From: Parus major
Taxonomy: Eukaryota; Chordata; Aves; Passeriformes; Paridae
Direction: 5' to 3'
Length of the DNA: 64,000 nucleotides
NCBI RefSeq assembly: GCF_001522545.3
Contig: NC_031779.1
Coordinates: 3,892,763 to 3,956,762, forward strand
Part shown: positions 56,201 through 60,386 of the stretch, piece after piece
Numbering within the stretch: the first letter of the stretch is position 1
Layout: every line of letters begins with the position of its first letter
Made by a program: the position numbers and the translations under genes
The notes under the pieces: model-generated
Seen by the model: the letters and a program-made list of their open reading frames with translations, nothing else
Databases searched by the model: none
What the model was told of the DNA's origin: nothing

Positions 56201-59200
56201 CAAAGAAATAGCCTATTCAGATGGCCTTACTTTCATCAATGTAAAGGAATCGCTAGTTTTTCTTGAAACAGATACATCATTGTGCAGTTTTCTGCTATTC
56301 CTAATAAATTTAATTTTTAGGGTGCTGTTCAAGGACCTGAAGAATTTGCTGAAGGCTTTGTAATTGGTGTTAGAAGTCTTCTTGGGCACACAGTGGGTAT
56401 GTGTCATAATGTTCTTTTTTGGTTAAATCCCACATTATTTTTCTAGTGAGCATTTAAGGTTGTCGTACTGTTGCCAGTATTTGTGATATAGGTCGTTCAC
56501 ACATAATTTACTGAGACCATCTAAATATCTGTTTGTAGACTGAGCAGCCAATGTGAGAAACATTGCCTATATAACTAAATTAGTAACATGCTCTGGATAA
56601 ATCAGAAGCATAATTTTAATGGTGCTAAAATATCTGGTGAAGCCTGAGAAGTGTTCTGTTAAAATTACCTTAGATTTTTAGTTAGCTGTGTCTTGATAGT
56701 AATTAGAGAAAGCACTATTTCATCCATTACGCTGTGTAAGATGTAGTGAAGTGCTGTAAGTATTCCCTGTTGCTGTATGTATGGATATCAGATCAGATTC
56801 TGGAGTCTTCTCATGGACAAGGTGGGGCTCTGTGTGAATTTATCATATCTAAACTGAAAATGAAGGGAAATTGCTCTGAACTTGTTGGCTCCCTGTGTGT
56901 GTTGTCTGCTCTTAAACTGTGAAAGCACAGTAACTTTCCCTCTCTGCCCTGTTCCCTCAGGTGGTGCAGCAGGGATGGTGTCCAGGATCACTGGTACTGT
57001 TGGCAAAGGCTTGGCTGCCATTACTCTGGATGAAGAATTTCAGCAGAAAAGGAGAGAGGAAATGGGTCGGCAGCCAAAAGACTTTGGGGAGAGCCTGGCC
57101 AAAGGAGGAAAAGGCCTGTTACGGGTATGGATTTGGAGATGGGTGTTTGGTGTGCCAACCTGCTTAAAAGTCACCTGCAAGAAAGTTTGATATCTTTTTT
57201 GTTGGTTAATTAACTAAGCAGAAGAGACAAACAGACAGTGGGTTTATAGGAGACTCAGTGCAGTTCATCAGCTGTACTGTTTGAGGTCATGTTTCTGGTC
57301 AACCTGAGGAATTGAAGTTAGGATCTCAAATGGGAAATAACAATATATCCTGTGAATTGTACAAATAAATAAATACTTACTCATATTCAACAAATGTGTT
57401 CGGTAATTAAGGTAACTGGGCCCTTACTTGACCTTGCAGTCAATGCTGTCATTCAAGTCTTTCCCTCTGTTATAGTTTTCTTAAAAATAAAAAGAGAATA
57501 AACAAAGCCAACCCCCCCAGACAAACAGTGTTTTTGATACTGAACTTCACATTATTAAGTATTAAAATCAGGATATGAGACAACAGGTTGCCCAGTTGGA
57601 CTGACAGTGTTCCAGTTTCTCATTGGGAACTTAATTATCTTTGTTTTAGGGTGTTGTTGGAGGTGTGACAGGCATCATCACTAAACCAGTAGAAGGTAAG
57701 CACAAAGTCCTTAAGTGGTTTCTCAATACTTTGCAATTTATTTTGTAGTATTAAGAAATATCCATCCAAGTATGGTGATGCTAAGATATAACAAGATTTT
57801 TATATTTCTTATTCAAATGTGAATTTACATGATGATTTCCTCAAATATATACCTGTTATATAATTATACCTGTTATTGGCTTTGCCACCTTTTAAACCTT
57901 TGTATGAGTTAAGGAGGGGTTGTCATTGTGATGTATTTTGTTAGGCCTACTGTAGTACCCAATTTATTGTCTGAAGCCAGAATAAAGATAGTAAAAATAA
58001 TAAAGTAAAAATCACCTTTCAGCTGGACAGCTGAAAAAGTTTTTTGGAACTCCAAAGGTCAGAGAACTCTTAAAAAGCAAATTTTGTTTTATGCCTGAAA
58101 TCAGTATTTGTTCCTGTTACTTCATGAAAATGATAGTTGATAAAAAATATCCAGGTTAAAATTGTTATTAACCTTCAAGTGGCAGTGATTTGAGTGTTGG
58201 GAGTCAATTGTAACTGTGTGGTATTTTATAGCTTTTGTGTGGTGCTTTGATATGTAGTCCTTGTCTCTTGGGTGGGTGACCACACCTGCTTTCTGAACAC
58301 TCCTTTGGTTCTTCCATAGTTGTATATCACCAGAACAATGTAATTTGGAGACAGGAATAGTTAACTTCTATCATACTTTTACATCTTAGCATCTTCAGAA
58401 TATTTTGTTGTTACTAACAACCTATAAAAAATTAATCTATTGGCCTATAGTCCAGACTGAAAGTGTGAGACCAAGAATCTTGATAACATCTCAGTTCTGG
58501 GCCCTTCAGAGTCTGGTGAGGTATTAAGTGACCAGTGATGTGTCTGAGAGATCAGGATGCAGTGAGTGACTTTCCACAGGCAGCTCTTTGTACAACAGGA
58601 CTCTGTGCAATCAATGGCTGTGGCCTGTTTCCAAGAGAAAACAGTTCCCCTCTAGCAGTAATACTTTAATTATCTGGTTAAGCAGGTCATGAAAACATTT
58701 ATTTTTCTGTTTCTGTTTTTTTTAAAGGGGCTAAAAAAGAAGGAGCAGCTGGATTCTTTAAAGGAATTGGGAAGGGGCTTGTAGGAGTGGTAGCCCGCCC
58801 GACAGGAGGCATTGTGGATATGGCAAGCAGCACCTTCCAGGGAATTCAAAGGTATGGTGAAAGAGGAAGTCTTGAGCTACTCCCTCTGTGTTGGATACCA
58901 GGTGGTAAAGTGTTCCAGTAGTGCCACACAATTGTTTGTTAAATACAAAAAGCAGAATGATATGTCAAGTTGAGAAATGTTCAGTAGCCTGTAACAAATG
59001 TGTTTTATGATGATGAGGAAATTGCTGCTTTGGAGAACATGTTGTAGTTCAGGTGGACAGTAACTAATACATTTTTTCTTTTTGCTCCTTCCCCTGAGGA
59101 GAAATGTCAGTTAAATTTACTGTGAAAAATAGACCACTGAAATTTTCAGAGTAAAACTTCCCAGTCTGAAATTTGGTTAGCAGTGCACATCAGGGACTCC

Positions 59201-60386
59201 TTGTGTTCTAATGGGATGTTTGGGTAGTGTGTTAATAAACTTTAGAACCCTTAGTAAATTATCTGCATTTGGGAATAAACTTCTCCAGCTTATTCTGTAG
59301 CTGTTTAATTGGCTAGTGCTACTTTTGATTTGTTATTGGCAGTGTGTCTTTATATCTGCAGGGTACCCAGGATGTGTAAGTGGGATGTGTGGCAAGAGAA
59401 AGGGTGACTTCTTAAAGATGTATTGGTGAAACTCAGGATTGTATTAAGTTTAGCAGAATAATGTTGTGCTGTGTATGGCAGGGTGGCAGAATCAACTGAA
59501 GAAGTGTCAAATCTCCGTCCCCCACGCCTCATCCGTGAGGATGGCATCATCCGGCCCTACAACAGGGTGGAAGCTGAGGGATATGATTTATTTGAGGTAT
59601 GTTTTGCATTGTAAACACTGTTGAAATTCTCTAACCTGCAGGGTTCCATGAAGGATTAAGTTACAATGAATCTGTAGCAGTCATTATCTGAAGTAAAAGT
59701 TGGCCCCAGCCTATTTCATAAAGCAAGCCTGGATAGCAGGGAAGGGCCAGAGCTTGGAGTAAGCTGAATGCAAAATGGAACCTGCCACGTTGCTGGTTTA
59801 TGGTCTTCTCTGTTTTATGTTCTGTAGTCACTTCTCATGCTCTGGAAGAATGTAGTAGGATTAAGAATTACTAGGATTAAGATTTAAATATATGAAAAAA
59901 ACTCCATTTTGATAATTCCAAATTTTTATAGACTAAGCAACTAAGCAATAAACCTTGAATTGTTTGGTTGTATCAGCAGTTCAAAAAACTGCATGAATTT
60001 TCAAAATACTGCTGTTTGGTTTTTCCTTATGTTGTTCATATAGCAAATTGTCATAGCTATAGGCACTGTGTGGACATTTAGCCTGTTTTCTCATGTGGAT
60101 ATACCTAATATATGGAAGATGAACAACATGAGTTTTCAAGTTGTTGATAGTCAGAATCTGGTTTAATTTGTATTTCAGACTTTGTGTTCTTAATACTTAC
60201 CTTTAAATGCTTATTCTGTTGCTAAAAAGTTAGAGTAAAAGAAATGCCTACATTAACATTTTAACACCAAATCTTGGATGTTTACTACTTGCTTTTATAT
60301 GGTCTTTTAATTCTTATTCCCTGTTCTATTTCTAACATTTCTTTTCTTTCTCCTTCTCTCCTGGCATGCAGCAAGAACTGGAATAA
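2154..60386 (+). CDS. VPS13C: VPS13C, bridge-like lipid transfer protein (5' partial; short C-terminal isoform end)
   Basis: Large multi-exon gene with 77 coding exons in the window, all with AG acceptors, all with GT donors except one GC donor, and continuous frame over about 3,500 codons. Known for the family: VPS13C moves lipids between membranes through a long hydrophobic groove, binds VAP on the ER through a FFAT motif, reaches late endosomes/lysosomes through its VAB domain (Rab7) and lipid droplets through C-terminal helices; loss causes recessive early-onset Parkinson disease in humans. Seen here: no signal peptide or membrane segment, repeated bridge modules, FFAT at 18856, VAB/SHR-BD region (exons 52-64), ATG2-C-like tail (65-76). 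VPS13A is the nearest alternative, but it lacks the exon 22-43 duplication. The 5' exons (about 127 residues) are outside the window. Introns not listed separately (most 100-1,100 bp) showed nothing beyond splice signals, poly-T tracts and AT-rich sequence. Confidence 0.95.
3824..3889 (+). CDS. VPS13C: VPS13C exon 2 (66 nt), polybasic half of optional cassette
   Basis: Acceptor CAAAAG, donor AAAG|gtgggt. Encodes a strongly basic stretch, [20 protein letters not shown]. With exon 1 it makes 129 nt (43 codons); skipping both keeps frame because the flanking phases match. In human VPS13C the equivalent pair is absent from the '2' isoforms. Confidence 0.9.
5179..5258. repeat. Imperfect tandem duplication in intron 2
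   Basis: GATAGTAGAGTCAT..GTGAAATAATG occurs at 5179-5209 and again at 5231-5258, with an intervening related piece (GTGAAATATAGTGAGTCATA). Repeat period about 52 bp. Confidence 0.85.
5678..5787 (+). CDS. VPS13C: VPS13C exon 3 (110 nt), N-terminal bridge
   Basis: Acceptor TTCTAG, donor GAT|gtaagt. Residues about 171-207, containing [20 protein letters not shown], one of the most conserved stretches of VPS13A/C N-termini. Confidence 0.95.
6633..6692 (+). CDS. VPS13C: VPS13C exon 4 (60 nt)
   Basis: Acceptor TTGTAG, donor CTG|gtaatg, phase 0 at both ends. Encodes [20 protein letters not shown], conserved N-terminal beta-sheet of the lipid groove. Confidence 0.95.
7253..7312 (+). CDS. VPS13C: VPS13C exon 5 (60 nt)
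   Basis: Acceptor TTTTAG, donor AAG|gtaatg, phase 0/0. Encodes [20 protein letters not shown]. Confidence 0.94.
7638..7686. repeat. Near-perfect hairpin in intron 5
   Basis: TAGCTCCCAGAATCCCA (7642-7658) is exactly reverse-complementary to 7666-7682 across a 7-nt loop, and after one mismatch three more pairs form, giving 20 of 21 pairs. Confidence 0.95.
8072..8152 (+). CDS. VPS13C: VPS13C exon 6 (81 nt)
   Basis: Acceptor TGTGCAG, donor CTG|gtaatg. Encodes [13 protein letters not shown] followed by a serine/tyrosine-rich linker ending in REQIL, residues about 248-274. Confidence 0.94.
8767..8824 (+). CDS. VPS13C: VPS13C exon 7 (58 nt)
   Basis: Acceptor TTACAG, donor TACA|gtaagt (phase 1). 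Encodes [19 protein letters not shown]; the split Ile codon is completed by exon 8. Confidence 0.94.
9119..9246 (+). CDS. VPS13C: VPS13C exon 8 (128 nt), followed by a GC donor
   Basis: Poly-T tract then TTCAAG acceptor; ends ..KPQ at CCACAG|gcaagt. Residues about 294-336, including [20 protein letters not shown]. The only in-frame join to exon 9 uses GC rather than GT. Confidence 0.93.
9247..9248 (+). other. VPS13C: Non-canonical GC splice donor
   Basis: CAG|GCAAGT is the standard GC-donor context (otherwise perfect match to U1). The nearest GT, five bases downstream, would leave the frame of exon 9 broken. Confidence 0.88.
10121..10227 (+). CDS. VPS13C: VPS13C exon 9 (107 nt)
   Basis: Acceptor GTTTAG, donor AATG|gtaagc (phase 2). 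Starts [20 protein letters not shown]; residues about 337-372. Confidence 0.95.
10872..11043 (+). CDS. VPS13C: VPS13C exon 10 (172 nt)
   Basis: Acceptor TTGTAG, donor CAG|gtatga. Encodes WWKYA.., [17 protein letters not shown] and a lysine-rich helix, residues about 372-429. Confidence 0.95.
11509..11571 (+). CDS. VPS13C: VPS13C exon 11 (63 nt)
   Basis: Acceptor TTGTAG, donor GAG|gtaagg, phase 0/0. Encodes a helix, [20 protein letters not shown] plus E. Confidence 0.94.
12140..12275 (+). CDS. VPS13C: VPS13C exon 12 (136 nt)
   Basis: Acceptor TTGTAG, donor GAGA|gtaagt. Encodes a lysine-rich linker with the [10 protein letters not shown] aromatic motif typical of VPS13A/C, then an acidic stretch; residues about 451-495. 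Confidence 0.94.
12819..12913 (+). CDS. VPS13C: VPS13C exon 13 (95 nt)
   Basis: Acceptor TTTTAG, donor CAG|gtaagc. Encodes [20 protein letters not shown], residues about 496-527. Confidence 0.95.
13507..13649 (+). CDS. VPS13C: VPS13C exon 14 (143 nt)
   Basis: Acceptor CACTAG, donor TTAA|gtaatt (phase 2). Encodes [20 protein letters not shown] and ends near [10 protein letters not shown]; residues about 528-575. Confidence 0.94.
14814..15006 (+). CDS. VPS13C: VPS13C exon 15 (193 nt), middle bridge repeat
   Basis: Acceptor CTTTAG, donor GCT|gtgagt. Encodes [20 protein letters not shown] and [19 protein letters not shown]; residues about 575-639. Confidence 0.95.
15173..15287 (+). CDS. VPS13C: VPS13C exon 16 (115 nt)
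   Basis: Long T/G tract, acceptor TTTAAG, donor ACAG|gtgaga. Encodes [15 protein letters not shown] and [14 protein letters not shown]; residues about 640-678. The preceding intron is only 166 bp. Confidence 0.94.
15637..15773 (+). CDS. VPS13C: VPS13C exon 17 (137 nt)
   Basis: Acceptor TTTAAG, donor CAG|gtatat. Encodes [20 protein letters not shown] and [10 protein letters not shown], a hallmark of the VPS13 middle repeat; residues about 678-723. Confidence 0.95.
16473..16599 (+). CDS. VPS13C: VPS13C exon 18 (127 nt)
   Basis: Acceptor GTTTAG, donor ACAG|gtaaca. Variable serine-rich start, then [20 protein letters not shown] and LLFGRTG. Confidence 0.94.
17215..17332 (+). CDS. VPS13C: VPS13C exon 19 (118 nt)
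   Basis: Acceptor TTTCAG, donor GCAAA|gtaata (phase 2). Encodes [20 protein letters not shown], residues about 766-805. Confidence 0.95.
17664..17793 (+). CDS. VPS13C: VPS13C exon 20 (130 nt)
   Basis: Acceptor AAAAAG after a T run, donor AAG|gtaagc. Encodes [20 protein letters not shown], residues about 805-848. Confidence 0.94.
18079..18157 (+). CDS. VPS13C: VPS13C exon 21 (79 nt)
   Basis: Acceptor TTCCAG, donor TCAG|gtaaga (phase 1). Proline/isoleucine-rich linker ([13 protein letters not shown]) leading into the FFAT exon. Confidence 0.92.
18341..18360. repeat. Short inverted repeat in intron 21
   Basis: TTGCTTTTT and AAAAAGCAA with a 2-nt centre; a partial further copy (CTCGCTTTCTAAAAAAAC) follows. 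Probably low-complexity chance structure. Confidence 0.6.
18845..18984 (+). CDS. VPS13C: VPS13C exon 22 (140 nt), FFAT motif and start of duplicated block A
   Basis: Acceptor CTGTAG, donor GAG|gtatgt. Very acidic; contains EYFDFDE, then LQLKFEIKE, which recurs as LLNFEIKE in exon 33. Residues about 875-921. Confidence 0.94.
18856..18876 (+). other. VPS13C: FFAT-type VAP-binding motif (EYFDFDE)
   Basis: Residues about 879-885 read E-Y-F-D-F-D-E with acidic residues directly before it, matching the FFAT core (E, Y/F, F, D, variable, variable, E) at the position where human VPS13C carries its VAP-binding FFAT. Position 5 is Phe where A or C is usual. Infers ER anchoring through VAPA/VAPB. Confidence 0.82.
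19533..19686 (+). CDS. VPS13C: VPS13C exon 23 (154 nt), block A
   Basis: Acceptor ATCCAG, donor GGAG|gtaata. Encodes [20 protein letters not shown] and [20 protein letters not shown]; pairs with exon 34. Confidence 0.95.
20088..20164 (+). CDS. VPS13C: VPS13C exon 24 (77 nt), block A
   Basis: Acceptor TTACAG, donor AAG|gtatac. Encodes [20 protein letters not shown]; pairs with exon 35. Confidence 0.94.
20330..20389 (+). CDS. VPS13C: VPS13C exon 25 (60 nt), block A
   Basis: Acceptor TTTCAG, donor CAA|gtgagt, phase 0/0. Encodes [20 protein letters not shown]; pairs with exon 36, also 60 nt. Confidence 0.93.
20390..21732 (+). other. Intron 25, no additional feature seen
   Basis: 1.34 kb AT-rich intron. 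Short ORFs at 20656-20862 and 21159-21495 show no recognisable product. Confidence 0.7.
21733..21886 (+). CDS. VPS13C: VPS13C exon 26 (154 nt), block A
   Basis: Acceptor CTACAG, donor AAAG|gtagat. Encodes [20 protein letters not shown] then a charged variable tail; pairs with exon 37. Confidence 0.94.
22010..22126 (+). CDS. VPS13C: VPS13C exon 27 (117 nt), block A
   Basis: Acceptor TTCTAG, donor CAAG|gtatta. Encodes [20 protein letters not shown] and NIAEIKIQG; same length as exon 38. The preceding intron is only 123 bp. Confidence 0.94.
23056..23159 (+). CDS. VPS13C: VPS13C exon 28 (104 nt), block A
   Basis: Acceptor TTGCAG. Ends HKK at AAA|gtactc, a weak donor; frame and the paralogous exon 39 (also 104 nt, also ending HKK) fix this boundary. 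Encodes [20 protein letters not shown]. Confidence 0.9.
23470..23637 (+). CDS. VPS13C: VPS13C exon 29 (168 nt), block A
   Basis: Acceptor TTCTAG, donor CTG|gtaagt, phase 0/0. Encodes [20 protein letters not shown] and [19 protein letters not shown]; same length as exon 40. Confidence 0.95.
24393..24697 (+). CDS. VPS13C: VPS13C exon 30 (305 nt), block A
   Basis: Acceptor TTCTAG, donor TCAAG|gtacgg (phase 2). Encodes [32 protein letters not shown] and [20 protein letters not shown]; same length as exon 41. Confidence 0.96.
24943..25090 (+). CDS. VPS13C: VPS13C exon 31 (148 nt), block A
   Basis: Acceptor TTCAAG, donor AAT|gtaagt. Encodes [20 protein letters not shown] then [20 protein letters not shown]; pairs with exon 42 (145 nt). 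Confidence 0.95.
25789..25897 (+). CDS. VPS13C: VPS13C exon 32 (109 nt), end of block A
   Basis: Acceptor TTTTAG, donor GAAG|gtcaga. Encodes [20 protein letters not shown] and a variable acidic tail; pairs with exon 43 ([18 protein letters not shown]). Confidence 0.92.
26334..26467 (+). CDS. VPS13C: VPS13C exon 33 (134 nt), start of block B
   Basis: Acceptor TTCCAG, donor GAG|gtatgt. Variable charged linker, then [13 protein letters not shown]. It has no FFAT-like motif, unlike its partner exon 22. Confidence 0.92.
26780..26936 (+). CDS. VPS13C: VPS13C exon 34 (157 nt), block B
   Basis: Acceptor TTCAAG, donor AATG|gtaagt. Encodes [20 protein letters not shown] and [17 protein letters not shown]. 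Confidence 0.94.
27617..27696 (+). CDS. VPS13C: VPS13C exon 35 (80 nt), block B
   Basis: Acceptor TTGCAG, donor AAG|gtttca (weak). Encodes [20 protein letters not shown] then KMEYIK. Confidence 0.92.
28523..28582 (+). CDS. VPS13C: VPS13C exon 36 (60 nt), block B
   Basis: Very long T tract, acceptor TTTAG, donor AAT|gtaagt. Encodes [20 protein letters not shown]. Confidence 0.92.
28583..30481 (+). other. Intron 36, longest in the window; carries a retroviral fragment
   Basis: 1.9 kb. Mostly AT-rich, with a distinct GC-richer insert at about 29463-29770 that has retroviral integrase similarity (listed separately). Nothing else recognised. Confidence 0.75.
29463..29770 (+). mobile_element. Decayed endogenous retrovirus fragment (end of pol, integrase C-terminal domain)
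   Basis: Translating about 29473-29770 in the frame of 29499 gives a stretch with the integrase C-terminal hallmarks [20 protein letters not shown] and WVPAK..PYLRP, as in alpha/betaretrovirus-like elements. It lies in sense orientation relative to VPS13C. Upstream in this frame is a TGA at 29472; the similarity just before 29505 appears to continue in a neighbouring frame that is itself interrupted, so there is at least one frameshift and one stop. No gag, reverse transcriptase or LTR was recognised. The fragment is clearly richer in G+C than its flanks. It looks non-functional. Confidence 0.72.
30482..30647 (+). CDS. VPS13C: VPS13C exon 37 (166 nt), block B
   Basis: Acceptor TTTTAG, donor CCAG|gtagtg. 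Encodes [20 protein letters not shown], then a variable polar tail; 12 nt longer than partner exon 26. Confidence 0.93.
31593..31709 (+). CDS. VPS13C: VPS13C exon 38 (117 nt), block B
   Basis: Acceptor ATCCAG, donor CAAG|gtaagg. Encodes [20 protein letters not shown] and RIADIRIQ. Confidence 0.94.
32234..32337 (+). CDS. VPS13C: VPS13C exon 39 (104 nt), block B
   Basis: Acceptor ATTCAG, donor AAG|gtgata. Encodes [20 protein letters not shown] then K. Confidence 0.94.
32758..32925 (+). CDS. VPS13C: VPS13C exon 40 (168 nt), block B
   Basis: Acceptor TTCTAG, donor TTG|gtaaga. Encodes [32 protein letters not shown] and [17 protein letters not shown]. Confidence 0.95.
33368..33672 (+). CDS. VPS13C: VPS13C exon 41 (305 nt), block B
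   Basis: Acceptor GAATAG, donor TCAAG|gtaaat. Encodes [32 protein letters not shown] and [20 protein letters not shown]. Confidence 0.96.
34041..34185 (+). CDS. VPS13C: VPS13C exon 42 (145 nt), block B
   Basis: Acceptor TTTTAG, donor CAG|gtaata. Encodes [20 protein letters not shown] and IKGDLKPMQ. Confidence 0.95.
35034..35190 (+). CDS. VPS13C: VPS13C exon 43 (157 nt), end of block B
   Basis: Acceptor TTACAG, donor GAGG|gtatgt. Encodes [20 protein letters not shown] then a polar serine/glutamine-rich linker. Confidence 0.92.
36017..36147 (+). CDS. VPS13C: VPS13C exon 44 (131 nt)
   Basis: Acceptor TGACAG, donor CAG|gtttgt. Linker, then [20 protein letters not shown]: the next bridge module after the duplication. 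Confidence 0.92.
37115..37284 (+). CDS. VPS13C: VPS13C exon 45 (170 nt)
   Basis: Acceptor CTGTAG, donor GCAAG|gtaggt. Encodes [20 protein letters not shown] and [16 protein letters not shown]. Confidence 0.95.
37850..38088 (+). CDS. VPS13C: VPS13C exon 46 (239 nt)
   Basis: Acceptor TTCCAG, donor ACAG|gtctgt. Encodes [20 protein letters not shown] and [20 protein letters not shown], then a variable lysine/serine tail. Confidence 0.93.
38304..38533 (+). CDS. VPS13C: VPS13C exon 47 (230 nt)
   Basis: Acceptor TCACAG, donor ACG|gtaagg. Encodes [20 protein letters not shown] and [17 protein letters not shown]. Confidence 0.95.
39324..39416 (+). CDS. VPS13C: VPS13C exon 48 (93 nt)
   Basis: Acceptor CTCAG, donor AAG|gtaaga. 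Encodes [20 protein letters not shown] and VTIEELTIK. Confidence 0.92.
39922..40287 (+). CDS. VPS13C: VPS13C exon 49 (366 nt)
   Basis: Acceptor TTTGAG (weak), donor GAG|gtatgt. Encodes [33 protein letters not shown] and [20 protein letters not shown]; residues about 2206-2327. Confidence 0.94.
40288..41436 (+). other. Intron 49, nothing further seen
   Basis: 1.15 kb AT-rich intron without recognisable coding, RNA or repeat content. Confidence 0.7.
41437..41526 (+). CDS. VPS13C: VPS13C exon 50 (90 nt)
   Basis: Acceptor TTTAG, donor GAG|gtatgt, phase 0/0. Encodes [20 protein letters not shown], the conserved N-x-x-x-x-WEPxIE block of VPS13 proteins. Confidence 0.95.
41932..42087 (+). CDS. VPS13C: VPS13C exon 51 (156 nt)
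   Basis: Acceptor TTTTAG, donor AAG|gtaatc. Encodes [20 protein letters not shown] and [20 protein letters not shown]. Confidence 0.93.
42088..43120 (+). other. Intron 51, nothing further seen
   Basis: 1.03 kb AT-rich intron with only splice signals. Confidence 0.7.
43121..43385 (+). CDS. VPS13C: VPS13C exon 52 (265 nt), start of VAB region
   Basis: Acceptor TTACAG, donor TTAG|gtatta. Encodes [20 protein letters not shown] and a faster-evolving beta-rich stretch; this is where the six-repeat Vps13 adaptor-binding (VAB) domain begins in the family. Confidence 0.92.
44178..44335 (+). CDS. VPS13C: VPS13C exon 53 (158 nt), VAB region
   Basis: Acceptor GATCAG, donor CAG|gtaaaa. Encodes [20 protein letters not shown] and [19 protein letters not shown]. 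Confidence 0.94.
44758..44879 (+). CDS. VPS13C: VPS13C exon 54 (122 nt), VAB region
   Basis: Acceptor TTCTAG, donor ACAG|gtacat (phase 2). Encodes [20 protein letters not shown] and [16 protein letters not shown]. Confidence 0.94.
45119..45413 (+). CDS. VPS13C: VPS13C exon 55 (295 nt), VAB region
   Basis: Acceptor CTGCAG, donor GAG|gtaagt. Encodes [20 protein letters not shown] and [20 protein letters not shown]; residues about 2591-2689. Confidence 0.95.
45414..46756 (+). other. Intron 55, nothing further seen
   Basis: 1.34 kb. Contains a 105-codon plus-strand ORF at 45816-46133 without recognisable similarity, most likely chance. Confidence 0.65.
46757..47146 (+). CDS. VPS13C: VPS13C exon 56 (390 nt), SHR-BD/VAB region
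   Basis: Acceptor CTACAG, donor AAG|gtatgc; largest exon seen. Encodes [40 protein letters not shown] and [13 protein letters not shown]: the SHR-binding-like core, including the conserved PYWIxNKT strand. Confidence 0.96.
47826..47930 (+). CDS. VPS13C: VPS13C exon 57 (105 nt)
   Basis: Acceptor GTGTAG, donor CTG|gtaaga. Encodes [20 protein letters not shown]. Confidence 0.94.
48449..48613 (+). CDS. VPS13C: VPS13C exon 58 (165 nt)
   Basis: Acceptor CAACAG, donor GAG|gtaatg. Encodes [20 protein letters not shown] and [15 protein letters not shown], another VAB repeat with the conserved NKS. Confidence 0.95.
48970..49098 (+). CDS. VPS13C: VPS13C exon 59 (129 nt)
   Basis: Acceptor TTACAG, donor TTG|gtgaga. 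Encodes [20 protein letters not shown] and [11 protein letters not shown]. Confidence 0.94.
49720..49853 (+). CDS. VPS13C: VPS13C exon 60 (134 nt)
   Basis: Acceptor CTTCAG, donor CAGAG|gtatgt (phase 2). Encodes [20 protein letters not shown] and [18 protein letters not shown] hairpin lies 30 nt past the donor. Confidence 0.94.
49884..49911. repeat. 11-bp perfect inverted repeat just after exon 60
   Basis: GTTTAACCAGG and CCTGGTTAAAC flank a 6-nt loop, 30 nt downstream of the exon 60 donor. Confidence 0.9.
50101..50227 (+). CDS. VPS13C: VPS13C exon 61 (127 nt)
   Basis: Acceptor CTGCAG, donor AAG|gtaagt. Encodes [20 protein letters not shown] and GEHDLLK. Confidence 0.94.
50650..50885 (+). 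CDS. VPS13C: VPS13C exon 62 (236 nt)
   Basis: Acceptor ATACAG, donor CTAG|gtactg (phase 2). Encodes [20 protein letters not shown] and [20 protein letters not shown]. Confidence 0.95.
51219..51369 (+). CDS. VPS13C: VPS13C exon 63 (151 nt)
   Basis: Acceptor TTGCAG, donor GAG|gtatgg. Encodes [20 protein letters not shown] and a glutamine/lysine-rich helix. Confidence 0.94.
52432..52572 (+). CDS. VPS13C: VPS13C exon 64 (141 nt)
   Basis: Acceptor TTGCAG, donor CAG|gtacca, phase 0/0. Encodes [20 protein letters not shown] and [10 protein letters not shown]; end of the VAB-containing part. Confidence 0.95.
53556..53637 (+). CDS. VPS13C: VPS13C exon 65 (82 nt)
   Basis: Acceptor TTTAG, donor TCAG|gtaaga. 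Encodes [20 protein letters not shown] then KSIALDS. Confidence 0.95.
53727..53796 (+). CDS. VPS13C: VPS13C exon 66 (70 nt)
   Basis: Acceptor CTTTAG, donor TTCAA|gtgagt. Encodes [20 protein letters not shown]. The intron before it is only 89 bp, the shortest here. Confidence 0.94.
54233..54344 (+). CDS. VPS13C: VPS13C exon 67 (112 nt)
   Basis: Acceptor TTTTAG, donor AGG|gtaatg. Encodes [20 protein letters not shown] and [13 protein letters not shown]. Confidence 0.94.
54664..54777 (+). CDS. VPS13C: VPS13C exon 68 (114 nt)
   Basis: Acceptor AACCAG, donor AAG|gtatgt. Encodes [20 protein letters not shown] and [12 protein letters not shown]. Confidence 0.94.
55225..55361 (+). CDS. VPS13C: VPS13C exon 69 (137 nt), ATG2-C-like region begins
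   Basis: Acceptor TGACAG, donor TTCAA|gtaagc. Encodes [11 protein letters not shown] and [20 protein letters not shown]. Confidence 0.95.
55663..55744 (+). CDS. VPS13C: VPS13C exon 70 (82 nt)
   Basis: Acceptor TTTCAG, donor CAA|gtaagc. Encodes [20 protein letters not shown] and IRHYSEQ. Confidence 0.95.
55956..56069 (+). CDS. VPS13C: VPS13C exon 71 (114 nt)
   Basis: Acceptor TTTAG, donor CAG|gtatga. Encodes [20 protein letters not shown] and [14 protein letters not shown], a signature shared by VPS13 and ATG2 C-terminal domains. Confidence 0.97.
56321..56396 (+). CDS. VPS13C: VPS13C exon 72 (76 nt)
   Basis: Acceptor TTTTAG, donor GTGG|gtatgt. Encodes [20 protein letters not shown] then LGHTV. 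Confidence 0.95.
56961..57124 (+). CDS. VPS13C: VPS13C exon 73 (164 nt)
   Basis: Acceptor CCTCAG, donor CGG|gtatgg. Encodes [20 protein letters not shown] and a basic RR-rich stretch; glycine/alanine-rich amphipathic helices known to touch lipid droplets. Confidence 0.95.
57650..57695 (+). CDS. VPS13C: VPS13C exon 74 (46 nt)
   Basis: Shortest internal exon. Acceptor TTTTAG, donor GAAG|gtaagc. Encodes [15 protein letters not shown]. Confidence 0.94.
58728..58851 (+). CDS. VPS13C: VPS13C exon 75 (124 nt)
   Basis: Acceptor TTAAAG, donor CAAAG|gtatgg. Encodes [20 protein letters not shown] and [18 protein letters not shown]. Confidence 0.95.
59482..59596 (+). CDS. VPS13C: VPS13C exon 76 (115 nt), last common exon
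   Basis: Acceptor GGCAG, donor GAG|gtatgt. Encodes [20 protein letters not shown] and ends EAEGYDLFE at phase 0, the point where human VPS13C transcripts diverge into long and short C-termini. Confidence 0.95.
60372..60386 (+). CDS. VPS13C: VPS13C alternative terminal exon: QELE then stop
   Basis: A strong pyrimidine tract and GCATGCAG acceptor precede CAA GAA CTG GAA TAA. Joined to exon 76 it yields ..YDLFE-QELE-stop, matching the short ('B') human VPS13C C-terminus, which also begins QELE. This form lacks the PH-like domain of the long form. Confidence 0.78.
   Translation, partial: QELE

Noticed and set aside
2154..60386. VPS13A instead of VPS13C
   Set aside because: The exon 22-43 duplication, the EYFD-type FFAT position, the 43-residue optional cassette and the QELE short end fit VPS13C.
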